A stretch of 50,369 nucleotides of DNA from Methylobacterium ajmalii. GTDB taxonomy: Bacteria > Pseudomonadota > Alphaproteobacteria > Rhizobiales > Beijerinckiaceae. The notes below the pieces were generated by a model. The model worked only from the letters and a program-made list of their open reading frames with translations, was not told where the DNA came from and made no database searches. The position numbers and the translations under genes were made by a program. The stretch's first letter is position 1; every line of letters begins with the position of its first letter. The DNA lies in contig NZ_JACWCT010000095.1 in the NCBI RefSeq assembly GCF_016613415.1, positions 1-50,369 on the forward strand. The letters are read 5' to 3'. Shown in pieces: positions 8,945-17,208 of the stretch.

Positions 8945-9367
8945 CTACTCGGCGGCGGTGGCCGTCGCCTCGACGCTCGCGGCGGCGGCGGCCGAGCGGC
9001 CGAGGCGGGCGGCCGAGCGCACGATCGCCAGCACCTCGCGGCGCAGCTGCTCGTCCTCGATCTGCACGTAGGCGCGCAGGAGTTCGATCGCGCCCTGGGC
9101 GCTCAGGAAGCCGAAGACGTTGTCGTCGCTGCCGTCACCGCCGGCCTGGTCCTCGAAGAAGGCCGAGACCGGGACCTCGAGCAGACGGGCGATCTCGCGC
9201 AGGCGGCCGGCGCCGACGCGGTTCTGGCCCTTCTCGTATTTCTGCACCTGCTGGAAGGTGACGCCGACGGCGTTGCCGAGGGCCGTCTGGCTCAGTCCCT
9301 TGGCCTTGCGCAGGGCCGTGATGCGGACTCCGACGAGCCGATCGACCTCAGTGGTTTGCTTGGGCAT
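8945..9367 (-). CDS. XRE-family transcriptional regulator
   Basis: The 140-residue protein has a helix-turn-helix of the lambda-repressor/XRE type at residues 10-70: VGVRITALRKAKGLSQTALG followed by VTFQQVQKYEKGQNRVGAGRL. The C-terminal half is a short helical region (AIELLRAYVQIEDEQLRREVLAIVRS) and an Ala-rich tail. The layout resembles the small SinR/PhrR-like regulators common in alphaproteobacteria, which bind DNA as dimers. It is monocistronic, convergent with cobB, and reads away from a long upstream gap (9368-9871). Target genes cannot be inferred from this sequence. Confidence 0.9.
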   Translation of the reverse strand: MPKQTTEVDRLVGVRITALRKAKGLSQTALGNAVGVTFQQVQKYEKGQNRVGAGRLREIARLLEVPVSAFFEDQAGGDGSDDNVFGFLSAQGAIELLRAYVQIEDEQLRREVLAIVRSAARLGRSAAAAASVEATATAAE

Positions 9368-9871
9368 CGGTCCTCAACGTCTTCGTTCTGGCCTGTCGGA
9401 GGCTCCGGCCCGATCCCCGGGCTGCCGCCGTCCCGCGTCGTCCTTGCCCGCAAGGACAACCGGGGCGGTGACGCACCGGCGGCCTCGCGGCTTCCACTCG
9501 GGCCGGCGGCGAAGACGCCTCGCCTCCGGTCCGCCCTTCAATGCCTTCCGGGCTCGCGCCGGACGATCCGCCACTTGTGGCGCGTCCGGCGGGCCGATGA
9601 CCAGTCATTCCGTCTGCCTAGGCCGCTTCGGTCACGGTCGAGGAAGCGGGCCTGGGTCTGACATGCAACCCAACGCACGTCTACACGCTCCGAGTGAATT
9701 CCCCAAGGGAACAGAGGTTAAAAAAATTACTGAGATCCCACCTAACCGGAGGTCGCGTGCCGGAGGTTCCGGGGCAGGCCCGAGCGGGTCACCTTGCCGG
9801 TCACCTTGCCGATAGCGACGGGGCCCCCATCTCAACGGCCGAGCCCGAGGAAGCCCGGAAGGATGCCCGCC
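9368..9871. other. Long intergenic region between the XRE regulator and the haem monooxygenase
   Basis: About 500 bases with no convincing gene on either strand. The left 300 bases are as GC-rich as coding DNA but have no family-like translation. Around 9695-9735 there is a clear AT-rich island (GGTTAAAAAAATTACTGAG within it), unusual for this window, which probably marks a promoter or regulator-binding site. No tRNA fold, riboswitch or U-tract terminator was recognised. Confidence 0.5.
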
Positions 9872-10192
9872 ATGTTCATCGCCATGAACCGGTTCAAGGT
9901 CTACAAGGACGCCGCGCAGGACTTCGAGCAGGTCTGGCTGGGGCGCGACAGCCACCTCGGCGAGATGCCGGGCTTCGTCGAGTTCCACCTGCTGCGCGGG
10001 CCGGAGGCCGAGGACCACATCCTCTACGCCTCGCACACGATCTGGTCCTCGAAGGCGGATTTCGAGGCCTGGACCCGCTCCGAGCAGTTCCGCAAGGCCC
10101 ATAGCCGCGCCCCGGGGACGAAGCCGCTCTATCTCGGCCACCCGCAATTCGAGGGCTTCGAGACGATCCAGACCGTCGCCCGCAACGACTGA
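9872..10192 (+). CDS. IsdG/HmuD-like haem-degrading monooxygenase (ABM fold)
   Basis: The 106-residue protein has the dimeric alpha/beta-barrel (ABM) fold of IsdG-type haem oxygenases, which open haem and release iron in the cytoplasm. The three residues that define the active site in S. aureus IsdG are in register: Asn6 in FIAMNRF, Trp67 in DFEAWTRSEQF and His77 in RKAH, with the same 10-residue Trp-His spacing. The ATG at 9872 has GGAAGGA 8 bases upstream; an ATG at 9863 is in frame. No haem transporter lies nearby. Haem breakdown is inferred from the triad; general antibiotic-biosynthesis-monooxygenase-type activity is the alternative. Confidence 0.85.
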   Translation: MFIAMNRFKVYKDAAQDFEQVWLGRDSHLGEMPGFVEFHLLRGPEAEDHILYASHTIWSSKADFEAWTRSEQFRKAHSRAPGTKPLYLGHPQFEGFETIQTVARND

Positions 10193-10218
10193 GCCGGAAC
10201 CGTCCGGAGCGGGGATCC

Positions 10219-10249
10219 GACGGGCGGGGCCCCGAGCCCCGCCCGCGTC
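10219..10249. terminator. Hairpin between convergent genes (possible bidirectional terminator)
   Basis: CGGGCGGGGC (10221-10230) and GCCCCGCCCG (10236-10245) form a perfect 10-bp stem with a 5-base loop, placed 28 bases after the haem monooxygenase stop and just before the 3' end of the MFS gene. There is no T-tract, so intrinsic termination is uncertain. Confidence 0.5.
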
Positions 10250-10250
10250 G

Positions 10251-11555
10251 TCAGGCGGCGCGGGGCGCCTCGAGCCGCGGCAGGAACGCCGCGAGCAGCC
10301 CGACCGCCGGCAGGAAGGCGCAGAGTCCGTACACGAACTCGATGCTGGTGCGGTCGGCGACCTCCCCCAGCACCGCAGCGCCGAGGCCCCCCATGCCGAA
10401 GGCGAAACCGAAGAACAGCCCGCCGACCAGGCCGACGCGCCCGGGCAGCAGCTCCTGGGCGTAGACCAGGATCGCCGGCATCGCCGAGGCCAGGATCAGG
10501 CCGATCGGCACCGTGAGCGCCACGGTCCAGAACAGGTTGGCGTGCGGCAGCGCCAGGGTGAAGGGCAGCACGCCGAGGATCGAGCCCCAGATCACCACCT
10601 TGCGGCCGAACCGGTCGCCGATCGGGCCGCCCGCCACCGTGCCGGCCGCGACCGCACCGAGGAACACGAACAGGTAGAGCTGCGATTCCTGCACCGACAC
10701 GCCGAAGCGGTGGATCAGGTAGAAGGTGAAGTACGAGCTCAGGCTCGCCATGTAGAAGTACTTGGAGAAGATCAGCACCAGCAGGACCGCGATAGTGGCG
10801 ACGACCTTGCCTCGCGGCAGGTCGCGCCCGCCGGCGCCGGCCTTGCGCGGGCGCGCCGCCCCGGTGCGCAGCCGCTCGCGGTACCAGCGCCCGACGAGGG
10901 ACAGCACCACGAAGCCGGCCAGCGCCGCGACCGCGAACAGCGCGACGCTGGCCTGCCCGAGGGGTACGACGATGAAGGCCGCGAGCAGCGGCCCGAGGGC
11001 CGAGCCGGCATTGCCGCCGACCTGGAACACCGACTGGGCCAGGCCGTAGCGCCCGCCGGAGGCGAGGCGGGCGACCCGCGACGCCTCCGGGTGGAAGATC
11101 GCCGAGCCGAGGCCGACGCAGCAGGCGGCCAGGATCAGGAGCCCGTAGGTCCCGGCATGGGACAGGAGCAGCAGGCCGCAGAGCGACAGCAGCATGCCGG
11201 CGGCGAGGGAGAACGGCATCGGCCGCTTGTCGGTGACGAGGCCGACCACCGGTTGCAGCAGTGAGGCGGTGAGCTGGAACGCCAGGGTGAGCACGCCGAT
11301 CTGGGCGAAGTCGAGCGCGTAGCTCTGCTTCAGGAGCGGGTAGATCGCCGGCAGCAGCGACTGGATCATGTCGTTGAGGAGGTGCGACAGGCTCAGGCCC
11401 CCGAGCACCAGGGCCGCCGGCCCGGTCGCGGCCGGAGCGACGATGGCCGTCGCCGGCGCGGCCTGCGGCGGCCCGGTCACCGGCGCCGCGACGGCCTCGA
11501 TCGCCGCATTCTCCCCCGTCGCATTCACCCGCGCGCCGCTCGCCGTCGCATCCAT
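10251..11555 (-). CDS. MFS transporter, fosmidomycin-resistance (Fsr)-like
   Basis: The 434-residue protein has about 12 hydrophobic segments and matches the Fsr-like branch of the major facilitator superfamily: LSLSHLLNDMIQSLLPAIYPLLK at the first helix, LVTDKRPMPFSLAAGM after helix 2, FHPEASRVARLASGGRYG between helices 4 and 5, and GGPIGDRFGRKVVIWGS in the second half. An Ala/Pro-rich cytoplasmic extension of about 45 residues precedes helix 1. The ATG at 11555 has a good GGGGAGG ribosome-binding site; an upstream extension in the same frame is low-complexity. It should export a small molecule or drug using the proton gradient; the substrate is unknown. Confidence 0.87.
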   Translation of the reverse strand: MDATASGARVNATGENAAIEAVAAPVTGPPQAAPATAIVAPAATGPAALVLGGLSLSHLLNDMIQSLLPAIYPLLKQSYALDFAQIGVLTLAFQLTASLLQPVVGLVTDKRPMPFSLAAGMLLSLCGLLLLSHAGTYGLLILAACCVGLGSAIFHPEASRVARLASGGRYGLAQSVFQVGGNAGSALGPLLAAFIVVPLGQASVALFAVAALAGFVVLSLVGRWYRERLRTGAARPRKAGAGGRDLPRGKVVATIAVLLVLIFSKYFYMASLSSYFTFYLIHRFGVSVQESQLYLFVFLGAVAAGTVAGGPIGDRFGRKVVIWGSILGVLPFTLALPHANLFWTVALTVPIGLILASAMPAILVYAQELLPGRVGLVGGLFFGFAFGMGGLGAAVLGEVADRTSIEFVYGLCAFLPAVGLLAAFLPRLEAPRAA

Positions 11556-11817
11556 CGCCTGACGCCTCCCCGGGCGGCCATCGAGCCGGCCGCCTCCCGC
11601 CGCGCCGCCTGTCGAACCAGGGGTTACGGCCGAGCGTCCCATACACCCGCCCGGCGCCCCCGTCCCGTCGCGGGCCGCAGGTCTGGAATGCCCGCGGTCC
11701 CGGGCTTGCTCACGCTTTCTGCAACCGCCGGTGACGGGATAGGGAATGTGCGATAACGGCACGCTCCCACCCGGCCCGTTCCGAGGCGGCACAGACGCGG
11801 TCACGGGTCATCTCGCC

Positions 11818-13314
11818 ATGCGACACGAACGGTTCCCGGAGGACGGCGGCGCCAACCTCGCCTCGTCGGAGGCGCGCGCGGTCTGGAACGCGCTCCTCCC
11901 CCGGCGCGGACGGGCCGCCCTGCGCCTCGCGATCGCCGCCGCCGCCGCGCTGGCCGAGTTCGCCGCCGTGGCCATCACCGGGCTCGCCTGCGAGATAACC
12001 TACCATCTCGTCACCTACGAGCGGCAGCCCGAGCTCGGCCCGTCGCTCGCCGTCGGGCTGTTCCTCGGCCTGTTCGTGGTGCTGCCGAACGTCGCGCGCG
12101 GCGAGTACAGCATCGAGAACTACCTCGCCCGCGCCCCGCATTTCCGCCGGGTCGTGAGCCTGTGGCTCGCCGCCTGGGCGGTGGTGCTGGTCCTCGGCTT
12201 CCTCAGCAAGACCACCGGCGACCATTCCCGCGCGGCGGCGCTCGCCACCTTCCTCACCGGCCTGCCGGCCCTCGTCGCCACCCGCCTCGTCACCGTCGGG
12301 CTGGTGCGCCGGCTGATCACGCCGCGCTCCGATTCGGCCCGCCGCATCCACCTGATCGGCTACGAGGAGGACGTCGCGAGCTTCTACGCCACCCACGACA
12401 CCGCGGCGCTCGGCCTGCGGGTGATCGGCGTCAGCACCCTGCGCAACGCCCCCGAGGGCGGCGACCAGGAGGCGCGCCGGACCCAGCTCGCGGAGGATCT
12501 CGACCTCAGCGTCTCGGTGGTGCGCTTCCTGCGGCCCGACGACGTGTTCGTGCTCGTGCCCTGGGCCGAGGTCGAGGATCTCGAGGCCTGCGTCGACGCC
12601 TTTTTGCGGGTCCCGGTCGCCCTGCACCTGCGGCCGGGCCGGGTGATGGACCGCTTCAGCGACGTCCGGGTCGGCCGGGTCGGCCTCCTCACCGGCATCA
12701 ATGTCGGCCGCGCGCCGCTCTCCCCGGTCGAGATCGCCGCCAAGCGCACCTTCGACGTCGTGGTGGGCTCGCTCGCCCTGGTGGCGCTCTCCCCGCTGCT
12801 CCTGCTGATCGCGATCCTGATCCGCCTCGACAGCCGCGGCCCGAGCCTGTTCCGCCAGAAGCGCTACGGCTTCAACCAGGAGGCGTTCTGGGTGTTCAAG
12901 TTCCGCAGCATGCGGACCGATGCCGGCAGCGCCTTCCGGCAGGCGACCCGGGACGACGACCGCATCACCCGGATCGGCCGCATCCTGCGCCGCACCAACC
13001 TCGACGAACTGCCCCAGCTCCTCAACGTGATCCGGGGCGACATGTCGCTCGTCGGGCCCCGCCCCCACGCGGTCGCCCACGACCGCAGCTTCGAGCGCCG
13101 CATCGCCCTCTACGCCCGCCGCCACAACGTGCGGCCCGGCATCACCGGCTGGGCCCAGGTCAACGGCCTGCGAGGCGAGACCCTGACCGACACCGACATG
13201 CAGCGGCGCGTCGAGCACGACCTGTTCTACATCGACAACTGGTCGCTGTGGTTCGACCTGCGGATCCTGGTGATGACCGTGGTGGCGCGGAGCGCGTTCC
13301 GGAACGCGTATTGA
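11818..13314 (+). CDS. Undecaprenyl-phosphate sugar-1-phosphate transferase (WcaJ/PssY-like)
   Basis: The protein starts exopolysaccharide repeat-unit assembly by moving a hexose-1-phosphate from UDP-sugar to undecaprenyl phosphate at the inner membrane. The N-terminal 130 residues have four hydrophobic segments and a degenerate nucleotide-binding domain follows. From about residue 305 comes the bacterial sugar-transferase domain: KRTFDVVVGSLALVALSPLL, FRQKRYGFNQEAFWVFKFRSMRTD, RTNLDELPQLLNVIRGDMSLVGPRPH and WSLWFDLRIL. The ATG at 11818 gives 498 residues; an in-frame ATG at 11746 would add 24 unconserved residues. No other polysaccharide gene is adjacent. Confidence 0.92.
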   Translation: MRHERFPEDGGANLASSEARAVWNALLPRRGRAALRLAIAAAAALAEFAAVAITGLACEITYHLVTYERQPELGPSLAVGLFLGLFVVLPNVARGEYSIENYLARAPHFRRVVSLWLAAWAVVLVLGFLSKTTGDHSRAAALATFLTGLPALVATRLVTVGLVRRLITPRSDSARRIHLIGYEEDVASFYATHDTAALGLRVIGVSTLRNAPEGGDQEARRTQLAEDLDLSVSVVRFLRPDDVFVLVPWAEVEDLEACVDAFLRVPVALHLRPGRVMDRFSDVRVGRVGLLTGINVGRAPLSPVEIAAKRTFDVVVGSLALVALSPLLLLIAILIRLDSRGPSLFRQKRYGFNQEAFWVFKFRSMRTDAGSAFRQATRDDDRITRIGRILRRTNLDELPQLLNVIRGDMSLVGPRPHAVAHDRSFERRIALYARRHNVRPGITGWAQVNGLRGETLTDTDMQRRVEHDLFYIDNWSLWFDLRILVMTVVARSAFRNAY

Positions 13315-13583
13315 AATCTCGGCCCTCAGGCTGGATATCATCGCACCGTGTTTTACGTTGGGTAAAATGCCTCCAGGCCGGAGGAACGACGGTTCGCGAT
13401 GGACGATCACGAACCCTGCCGAGTGGAGTGGGATGTCGCGACGGGGAAAGGCCCTCGATTAGTCTCGCCCTCGCCCGACGAAAGGGGCCGATCGCCGGCC
13501 GCGCCTGCCCCTCTCTTCATGGGGTCAGCTCGTGAGATTCGTACCGCCAGTCCGGCCGACGAGGTGGTCTGACGAGGTGATCC

Positions 13584-15695
13584 ATGGTCGTGAGAACCAC
13601 CGCAGCTTTCGTTGCCGTCGCCCTGCTCGCATCACCCGCATGGGCCGACCCGTCGCCCGCGCCGAGTTCCGAGCCGAGCGCCGCGCCAAGTCCGGCGCCA
13701 AGTCCGGCGCGAAATCTCCCGCCGAGTCCCGCGCCCGCCGACTCGGCGTCGGCCCCGGCCGCCCCATCCCTCGGCGAGGCCTGCGATCAGGTCGCCGGCC
13801 TCCCATCGGAGATCGACGTCGCCACGCCGGACCGAACCCTCCTCGAAGGCGTGACGGAGCGGCGGCCCGACGCGCTCGCCGCGGCCGTGCGGGCCTGCGA
13901 GGCCGCCGCCCGGGAGGAACCGGACACGGCACGCTTCCCTCATCGGATCGGCCTCGCCCTCCTGGCGCTCGGGCGGCCCGCCGAGGCCCGGGCGCCGCTC
14001 GCCCGCGCAATGGAGCACGGCTATGCCGGCGGCTACCGGGAGATCGCCCTCGGGCGGGCGGAAGGGACCTTCGCGCCGGCATGGCCGAAGGACGAAGCCG
14101 ATGCGATTTCGATCGCGAGCGAGGGCGTCGCCCGCACGGGAAGTCCCGAACTCAAGCGGGTCCTTGGCAGCCTGCTGCTCCGGGTCGCTCCGTCGAGCGG
14201 CGGCGATGCGGCGCGGGGCGAGGCCCTGCTCCGCGATGCCCTCGCCGCCGGCAATCAGGCCGCCGCCGCCGACCTCGCCGAGATTCGCGCCAGCCGCGTA
14301 CCCGACGGTATCGAGAGCAAACTCGATAGCGCGGGGCTGCGCCCGCTCCTCGAAGGCGCCGTCGCGGCCGGAAGCAGAACGGCGGCCTACGTTTACGGCC
14401 GGCTCCTGGATCACGGTACCGGGCTGCCGCAGGATCTCCCGGCCGCGCGGCGTCTCTACCTCCTGGCTGCGGAGCGCGGAGACATGCGGGCGATGCAGGA
14501 GCTCGCCGCCATGATGCGCTTAGGTGACGGAGGCGAGAAGGATATCGACGGGCAGCGGCGCTGGCTCGCTCGGGCGAGCGCGCTCGGAAGCCTGAAGGCG
14601 CGACAAAACTTGGCCAATTCCTTCCTCGACGAGACACCGACGCGAAGCGACGCAGGAATCGTCCTTCTGGAGCGACTGGCCGATGACGGCTCGGTCGACG
14701 CGGCTCGTGGGCTCGGCATCCGGTTCCAGGAAGGCCATGGCGTCATGCGCGACTATGCCCGGGCGCTCGTCTGGTTCCGTCGCGCGGCCGATGCGGGTGA
14801 CGGCCGCGCCATGAAGCAGATCGGGCAGGCCTACGACGACGGCGAGGGCGTGCCGGTCGATCATGCCGAGGCCCGTCGCTGGTACGATCGCGCGCGCGAG
14901 AAGGGCGTGGCCGAAGCCTATACGGCGATCGGCATGCAGTACGACCACGCCCAGGGCGTGCCGCGCGATTACGCCCGCGCTTTCGAGTGGTACCGGCAGG
15001 GCGCCGAGCACGGCGCGTCGGCCGCGATGAACAATCTCGGCTACGCCTACGCCAACGGGCGCGGCGTTCCGGTCGACCTGAAGCAGGCGGTGCGGTGGTA
15101 TCAGGCCGCGGTCGATCAGAACGACAGGACTGCGCAACTCAACCTCGCGAACCTGTACTTCAAGGGGCGCGGCGTCGCACAGGACAAGGTCCGAGGCCTG
15201 AAGCTCCTGCAGCAGGCGGCGGAGCAGGGCCTACCCCAGGCCCTCAACGACCTCGCCCTGATGGAGTACCGGCGTCCCGGCGGAAGCGGGGCCCGCGCGG
15301 TCAATCTCCTGCGGCAGGCCGCGGCCGCAGGAGCGGCGGTGGCCTACAACAACCTCGGCATGGCGTTGACGCAGGGCTGGGACGGCGCGCCGGACTACGT
15401 CGAGGCCAGCTACTGGTTCCGCCAGTCAATCGATCACCGGTCCGACCTCAATCCGCTGGCCTTCTCGGAATCGCAGTTCCAGCTCGGCTACAACCTCCTC
15501 ACCGGACGGGGCGGCACCGAGGACGTGCCGGCGGCGCGCACGCTGATCCTCTCGGCCGCGCAAGCCCGCAACCCGACCGCGCTCGCCTTCCTCACCCACG
15601 CGAGCAGGGCGATGAAAGCCATGCCCGGGAAGCGGACGGCACCGGGCAAGGTCGTCCGGAAGGGCGGCGCGGGGCCGCGGTCGCGGCACAGGTGA
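13584..15695 (+). CDS. Secreted Sel1-like repeat protein
   Basis: The 703-residue protein has a signal peptide (VVRTTAAFVAVALLASPAWA, cleavage near residue 22) and then a Ser/Pro/Ala-rich linker of short tandem repeats to about residue 60. From about residue 255 on there are many Sel1 repeats, 36-residue helical hairpins of the type AAMNNLGYAYANGRGVPVDL followed by AVRWYQAAVDQ. It ends in a basic tail. Sel1 proteins act as protein-binding scaffolds, often in envelope or exopolysaccharide functions; ExoR is a known periplasmic example. The partner is unknown. It lies downstream of the sugar transferase on the same strand, 269 bases away, and convergent with the BLUF gene. Confidence 0.9.
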   Translation: MVVRTTAAFVAVALLASPAWADPSPAPSSEPSAAPSPAPSPARNLPPSPAPADSASAPAAPSLGEACDQVAGLPSEIDVATPDRTLLEGVTERRPDALAAAVRACEAAAREEPDTARFPHRIGLALLALGRPAEARAPLARAMEHGYAGGYREIALGRAEGTFAPAWPKDEADAISIASEGVARTGSPELKRVLGSLLLRVAPSSGGDAARGEALLRDALAAGNQAAAADLAEIRASRVPDGIESKLDSAGLRPLLEGAVAAGSRTAAYVYGRLLDHGTGLPQDLPAARRLYLLAAERGDMRAMQELAAMMRLGDGGEKDIDGQRRWLARASALGSLKARQNLANSFLDETPTRSDAGIVLLERLADDGSVDAARGLGIRFQEGHGVMRDYARALVWFRRAADAGDGRAMKQIGQAYDDGEGVPVDHAEARRWYDRAREKGVAEAYTAIGMQYDHAQGVPRDYARAFEWYRQGAEHGASAAMNNLGYAYANGRGVPVDLKQAVRWYQAAVDQNDRTAQLNLANLYFKGRGVAQDKVRGLKLLQQAAEQGLPQALNDLALMEYRRPGGSGARAVNLLRQAAAAGAAVAYNNLGMALTQGWDGAPDYVEASYWFRQSIDHRSDLNPLAFSESQFQLGYNLLTGRGGTEDVPAARTLILSAAQARNPTALAFLTHASRAMKAMPGKRTAPGKVVRKGGAGPRSRHR

Positions 15696-15763
15696 AGCCG
15701 GACGGCCCGCGGCTCCCCGCGGCCGGCCGGTCTCCTGGAGCCGGTTCCGCCCGTCGAGCGGCC

Positions 15764-15789
15764 GGGATCCCGCCACCGCGGCGGGTCCC
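15764..15789. terminator. Hairpin between convergent genes
   Basis: GGGATCCCGCC (15764-15774) and GGCGGGTCCC (15780-15789) pair with one bulged base and a 5-base loop in the gap between the Sel1 gene and the BLUF gene. No T-tract follows on either strand, so it may end transcription only weakly. Confidence 0.4.
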
Positions 15790-15798
15790 GCCTGGGCG

Positions 15799-16251
15799 TC
15801 AGCTCACCAGACGTCGGCCTTGGCGGCGGCTCTCCTCGAAGGCCTGGAGGTCGAGGGCGAGGGCGACGACCTGCTCCGACTTGAGCCGGGTCGGGTCGAT
15901 CGGGCCGCCGAAACCGTGGGCGAGATAGATCTCCTGGACGTCGGGTGTGCGCATCGCGCCGCCCATGGTCCAGTTCGGGAAGAGCCGGGCGGGGACGTCG
16001 CGGACGTTGAGGATCGTCGCGCTCGCGTGGCGCGGGTCGCGGGCGATGCGGTTGTAGGTCTCCGTCACCTTGCCGCGCTCGCCCTCCAGGATCTGCACGA
16101 ACCACTGGGTGTCGAAGATCAGGAAGCCCGTGATCGCGTCGCGGGCATTGTTGCGCTGGGACACCGAGAGGATCTCGCGCATGTTGGTCAGCATGGCGCG
16201 GTCGCCGCCCGGCACGGTGTTGTGGCTGTAATAGACGAGCTGATGGATCAT
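15799..16251 (-). CDS. BLUF-domain blue-light photoreceptor (short type)
   Basis: The 150-residue protein is a single BLUF domain plus a helical cap, with no output domain. FAD-binding and signalling residues line up with AppA: Tyr7 (LVYYS), Asn35 (NNARDAITG), Gln53 (FVQILEG), Trp94 and Met96 (FPNWTMG). The Asn-Gln and Gln-Trp distances (18 and 41) are the same as in AppA; the loop after Tyr7 is 4 residues longer. The ATG at 16251 has GGAG about 10 bases upstream; an ATG at 16311 would add 20 unlikely residues. Short BLUF proteins signal by binding a partner, which is not identifiable here. Confidence 0.92.
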   Translation of the reverse strand: MIHQLVYYSHNTVPGGDRAMLTNMREILSVSQRNNARDAITGFLIFDTQWFVQILEGERGKVTETYNRIARDPRHASATILNVRDVPARLFPNWTMGGAMRTPDVQEIYLAHGFGGPIDPTRLKSEQVVALALDLQAFEESRRQGRRLVS

Positions 16252-16487
16252 CGACGCTTCACTCCACCGGCCCGAGGGCGGAGCGCTCGGGTGAGCGTCC
16301 GGGGCCGTCATCGCGGGCCGGTCACGATGTGCGCGTCCGGCATGAGTGGGAACATGGGGCGGGACGATCGAGTGACGACAGGAAGTCGTTCGACAGCATT
16401 AACGGTTCCTGCCGATCGACGAACGAAGTCGATTGGGCGAACTTAACATGGAGCAAACAGCGCGAGAACTGGGGATGAGGTGCCGGA

Positions 16488-17015
16488 TTACCCGGCCTCC
16501 GACCGCCCCTGGCATGCCCCGCACTCGCCCTCGATCTCGACGATCCGGCTCGCCGGCTTGAACCCGGCCTCGGCCAGCGTGCGGTCGAGGCTGCGCTCGA
16601 TCTCGGCCGAGATCGTCTCGTCGACGCTGCCGCAGCTGCGGCAGATCAGGAAGACCGCGCTCTCGCCGGCGCCGTGGCCGTGCTCGCAGGGCACGAAGGC
16701 GTTGCGGCTGGCGATGCGGTGGACGAGGCCGTGCTCGGTGAGGAAGTCGAGGGCACGGTAGACCGAGACCGCGGCGACGCGCTTGCCCGGGACGCTCAGG
16801 CGCTCGGCGATGTCGTAGGCGCCGAGCGGCCGGCCCTCCTCGGCGACGACCTCCAGGGTGCGCCGGCGCAGGGCGGTGAATTGCAGGCCGAGGTCCTGCG
16901 CCAGCCGCTCGGCCCGGGCCACGAGGTCGGCCGTGCGGGCCGGGCCGTGAGCGTCGTGCGCGTGGCCGTGATGCCCGCAGGTTTCGTGCTCGTCCATGCG
17001 CTTCCCCGCCTCCAT
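16488..17015 (-). CDS. zur: Zur, zinc-responsive Fur-family repressor
   Basis: The 175-residue protein is a Fur-family winged-helix repressor. Residues 35-105 hold the DNA-binding domain (LGLQFTALRRRTLEVVAEEG, VAAVSVYRALDFLTEHGLVH). The dimer domain has two CxxC zinc pairs, ICRSCGS and ECGACQ. The N terminus is His-rich (HETCGHHGHAHDAHG). Adjacent, divergent znuC and znuB genes and a palindrome in the shared region point to zinc rather than iron control. The start is ambiguous: an 18-base tandem duplication (16995-17030) carries the ribosome-binding site and ATG twice, giving in-frame ATGs at 17015 and 16997. Confidence 0.92.
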   Translation of the reverse strand: MEAGKRMDEHETCGHHGHAHDAHGPARTADLVARAERLAQDLGLQFTALRRRTLEVVAEEGRPLGAYDIAERLSVPGKRVAAVSVYRALDFLTEHGLVHRIASRNAFVPCEHGHGAGESAVFLICRSCGSVDETISAEIERSLDRTLAEAGFKPASRIVEIEGECGACQGRSEAG

Positions 17016-17084
17016 GCGCTTCCCCGCCGCGTTCCCCGCCCCCGAGCCGCCGCGTGCGGCTGGCCTACCGCAACCCGGCGGCGG

Positions 17085-17113
17085 TTGACAGGCCCTGCCT
17101 GTTACAGTGTAAC
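17085..17113 (+). promoter_or_regulatory. znu promoter with overlapping Zur-box-like palindrome
   Basis: TTGACA (17085-17090) is followed 17 bases later by TGTAAC (17108-17113), a plausible sigma-70 promoter reading toward the small protein and znuCB. The perfect palindrome GTTACA-G-TGTAAC (17101-17113) covers the -10 element. Its form fits the AT-type inverted repeats bound by Zur in alphaproteobacteria, and it lies 86 bases upstream of zur on the other strand, so one site could control both directions. Zur binding is inferred. Confidence 0.7.
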
Positions 17114-17208
17114 GCTCGGCGCTTGGGCGGCACCCGGCCGTCCCCCATATGGGGTCCGCGACGACGCCCGCCGAGGGCGCGCCCCGGACCCGAAGCGACG
17201 AATCGCCG

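Noticed and set aside
9694..10104. A 136-codon plus-strand frame overlapping the haem monooxygenase gene
   Set aside because: It is out of frame with the clearly recognisable ABM-fold protein and has an Arg/Ala-rich translation.
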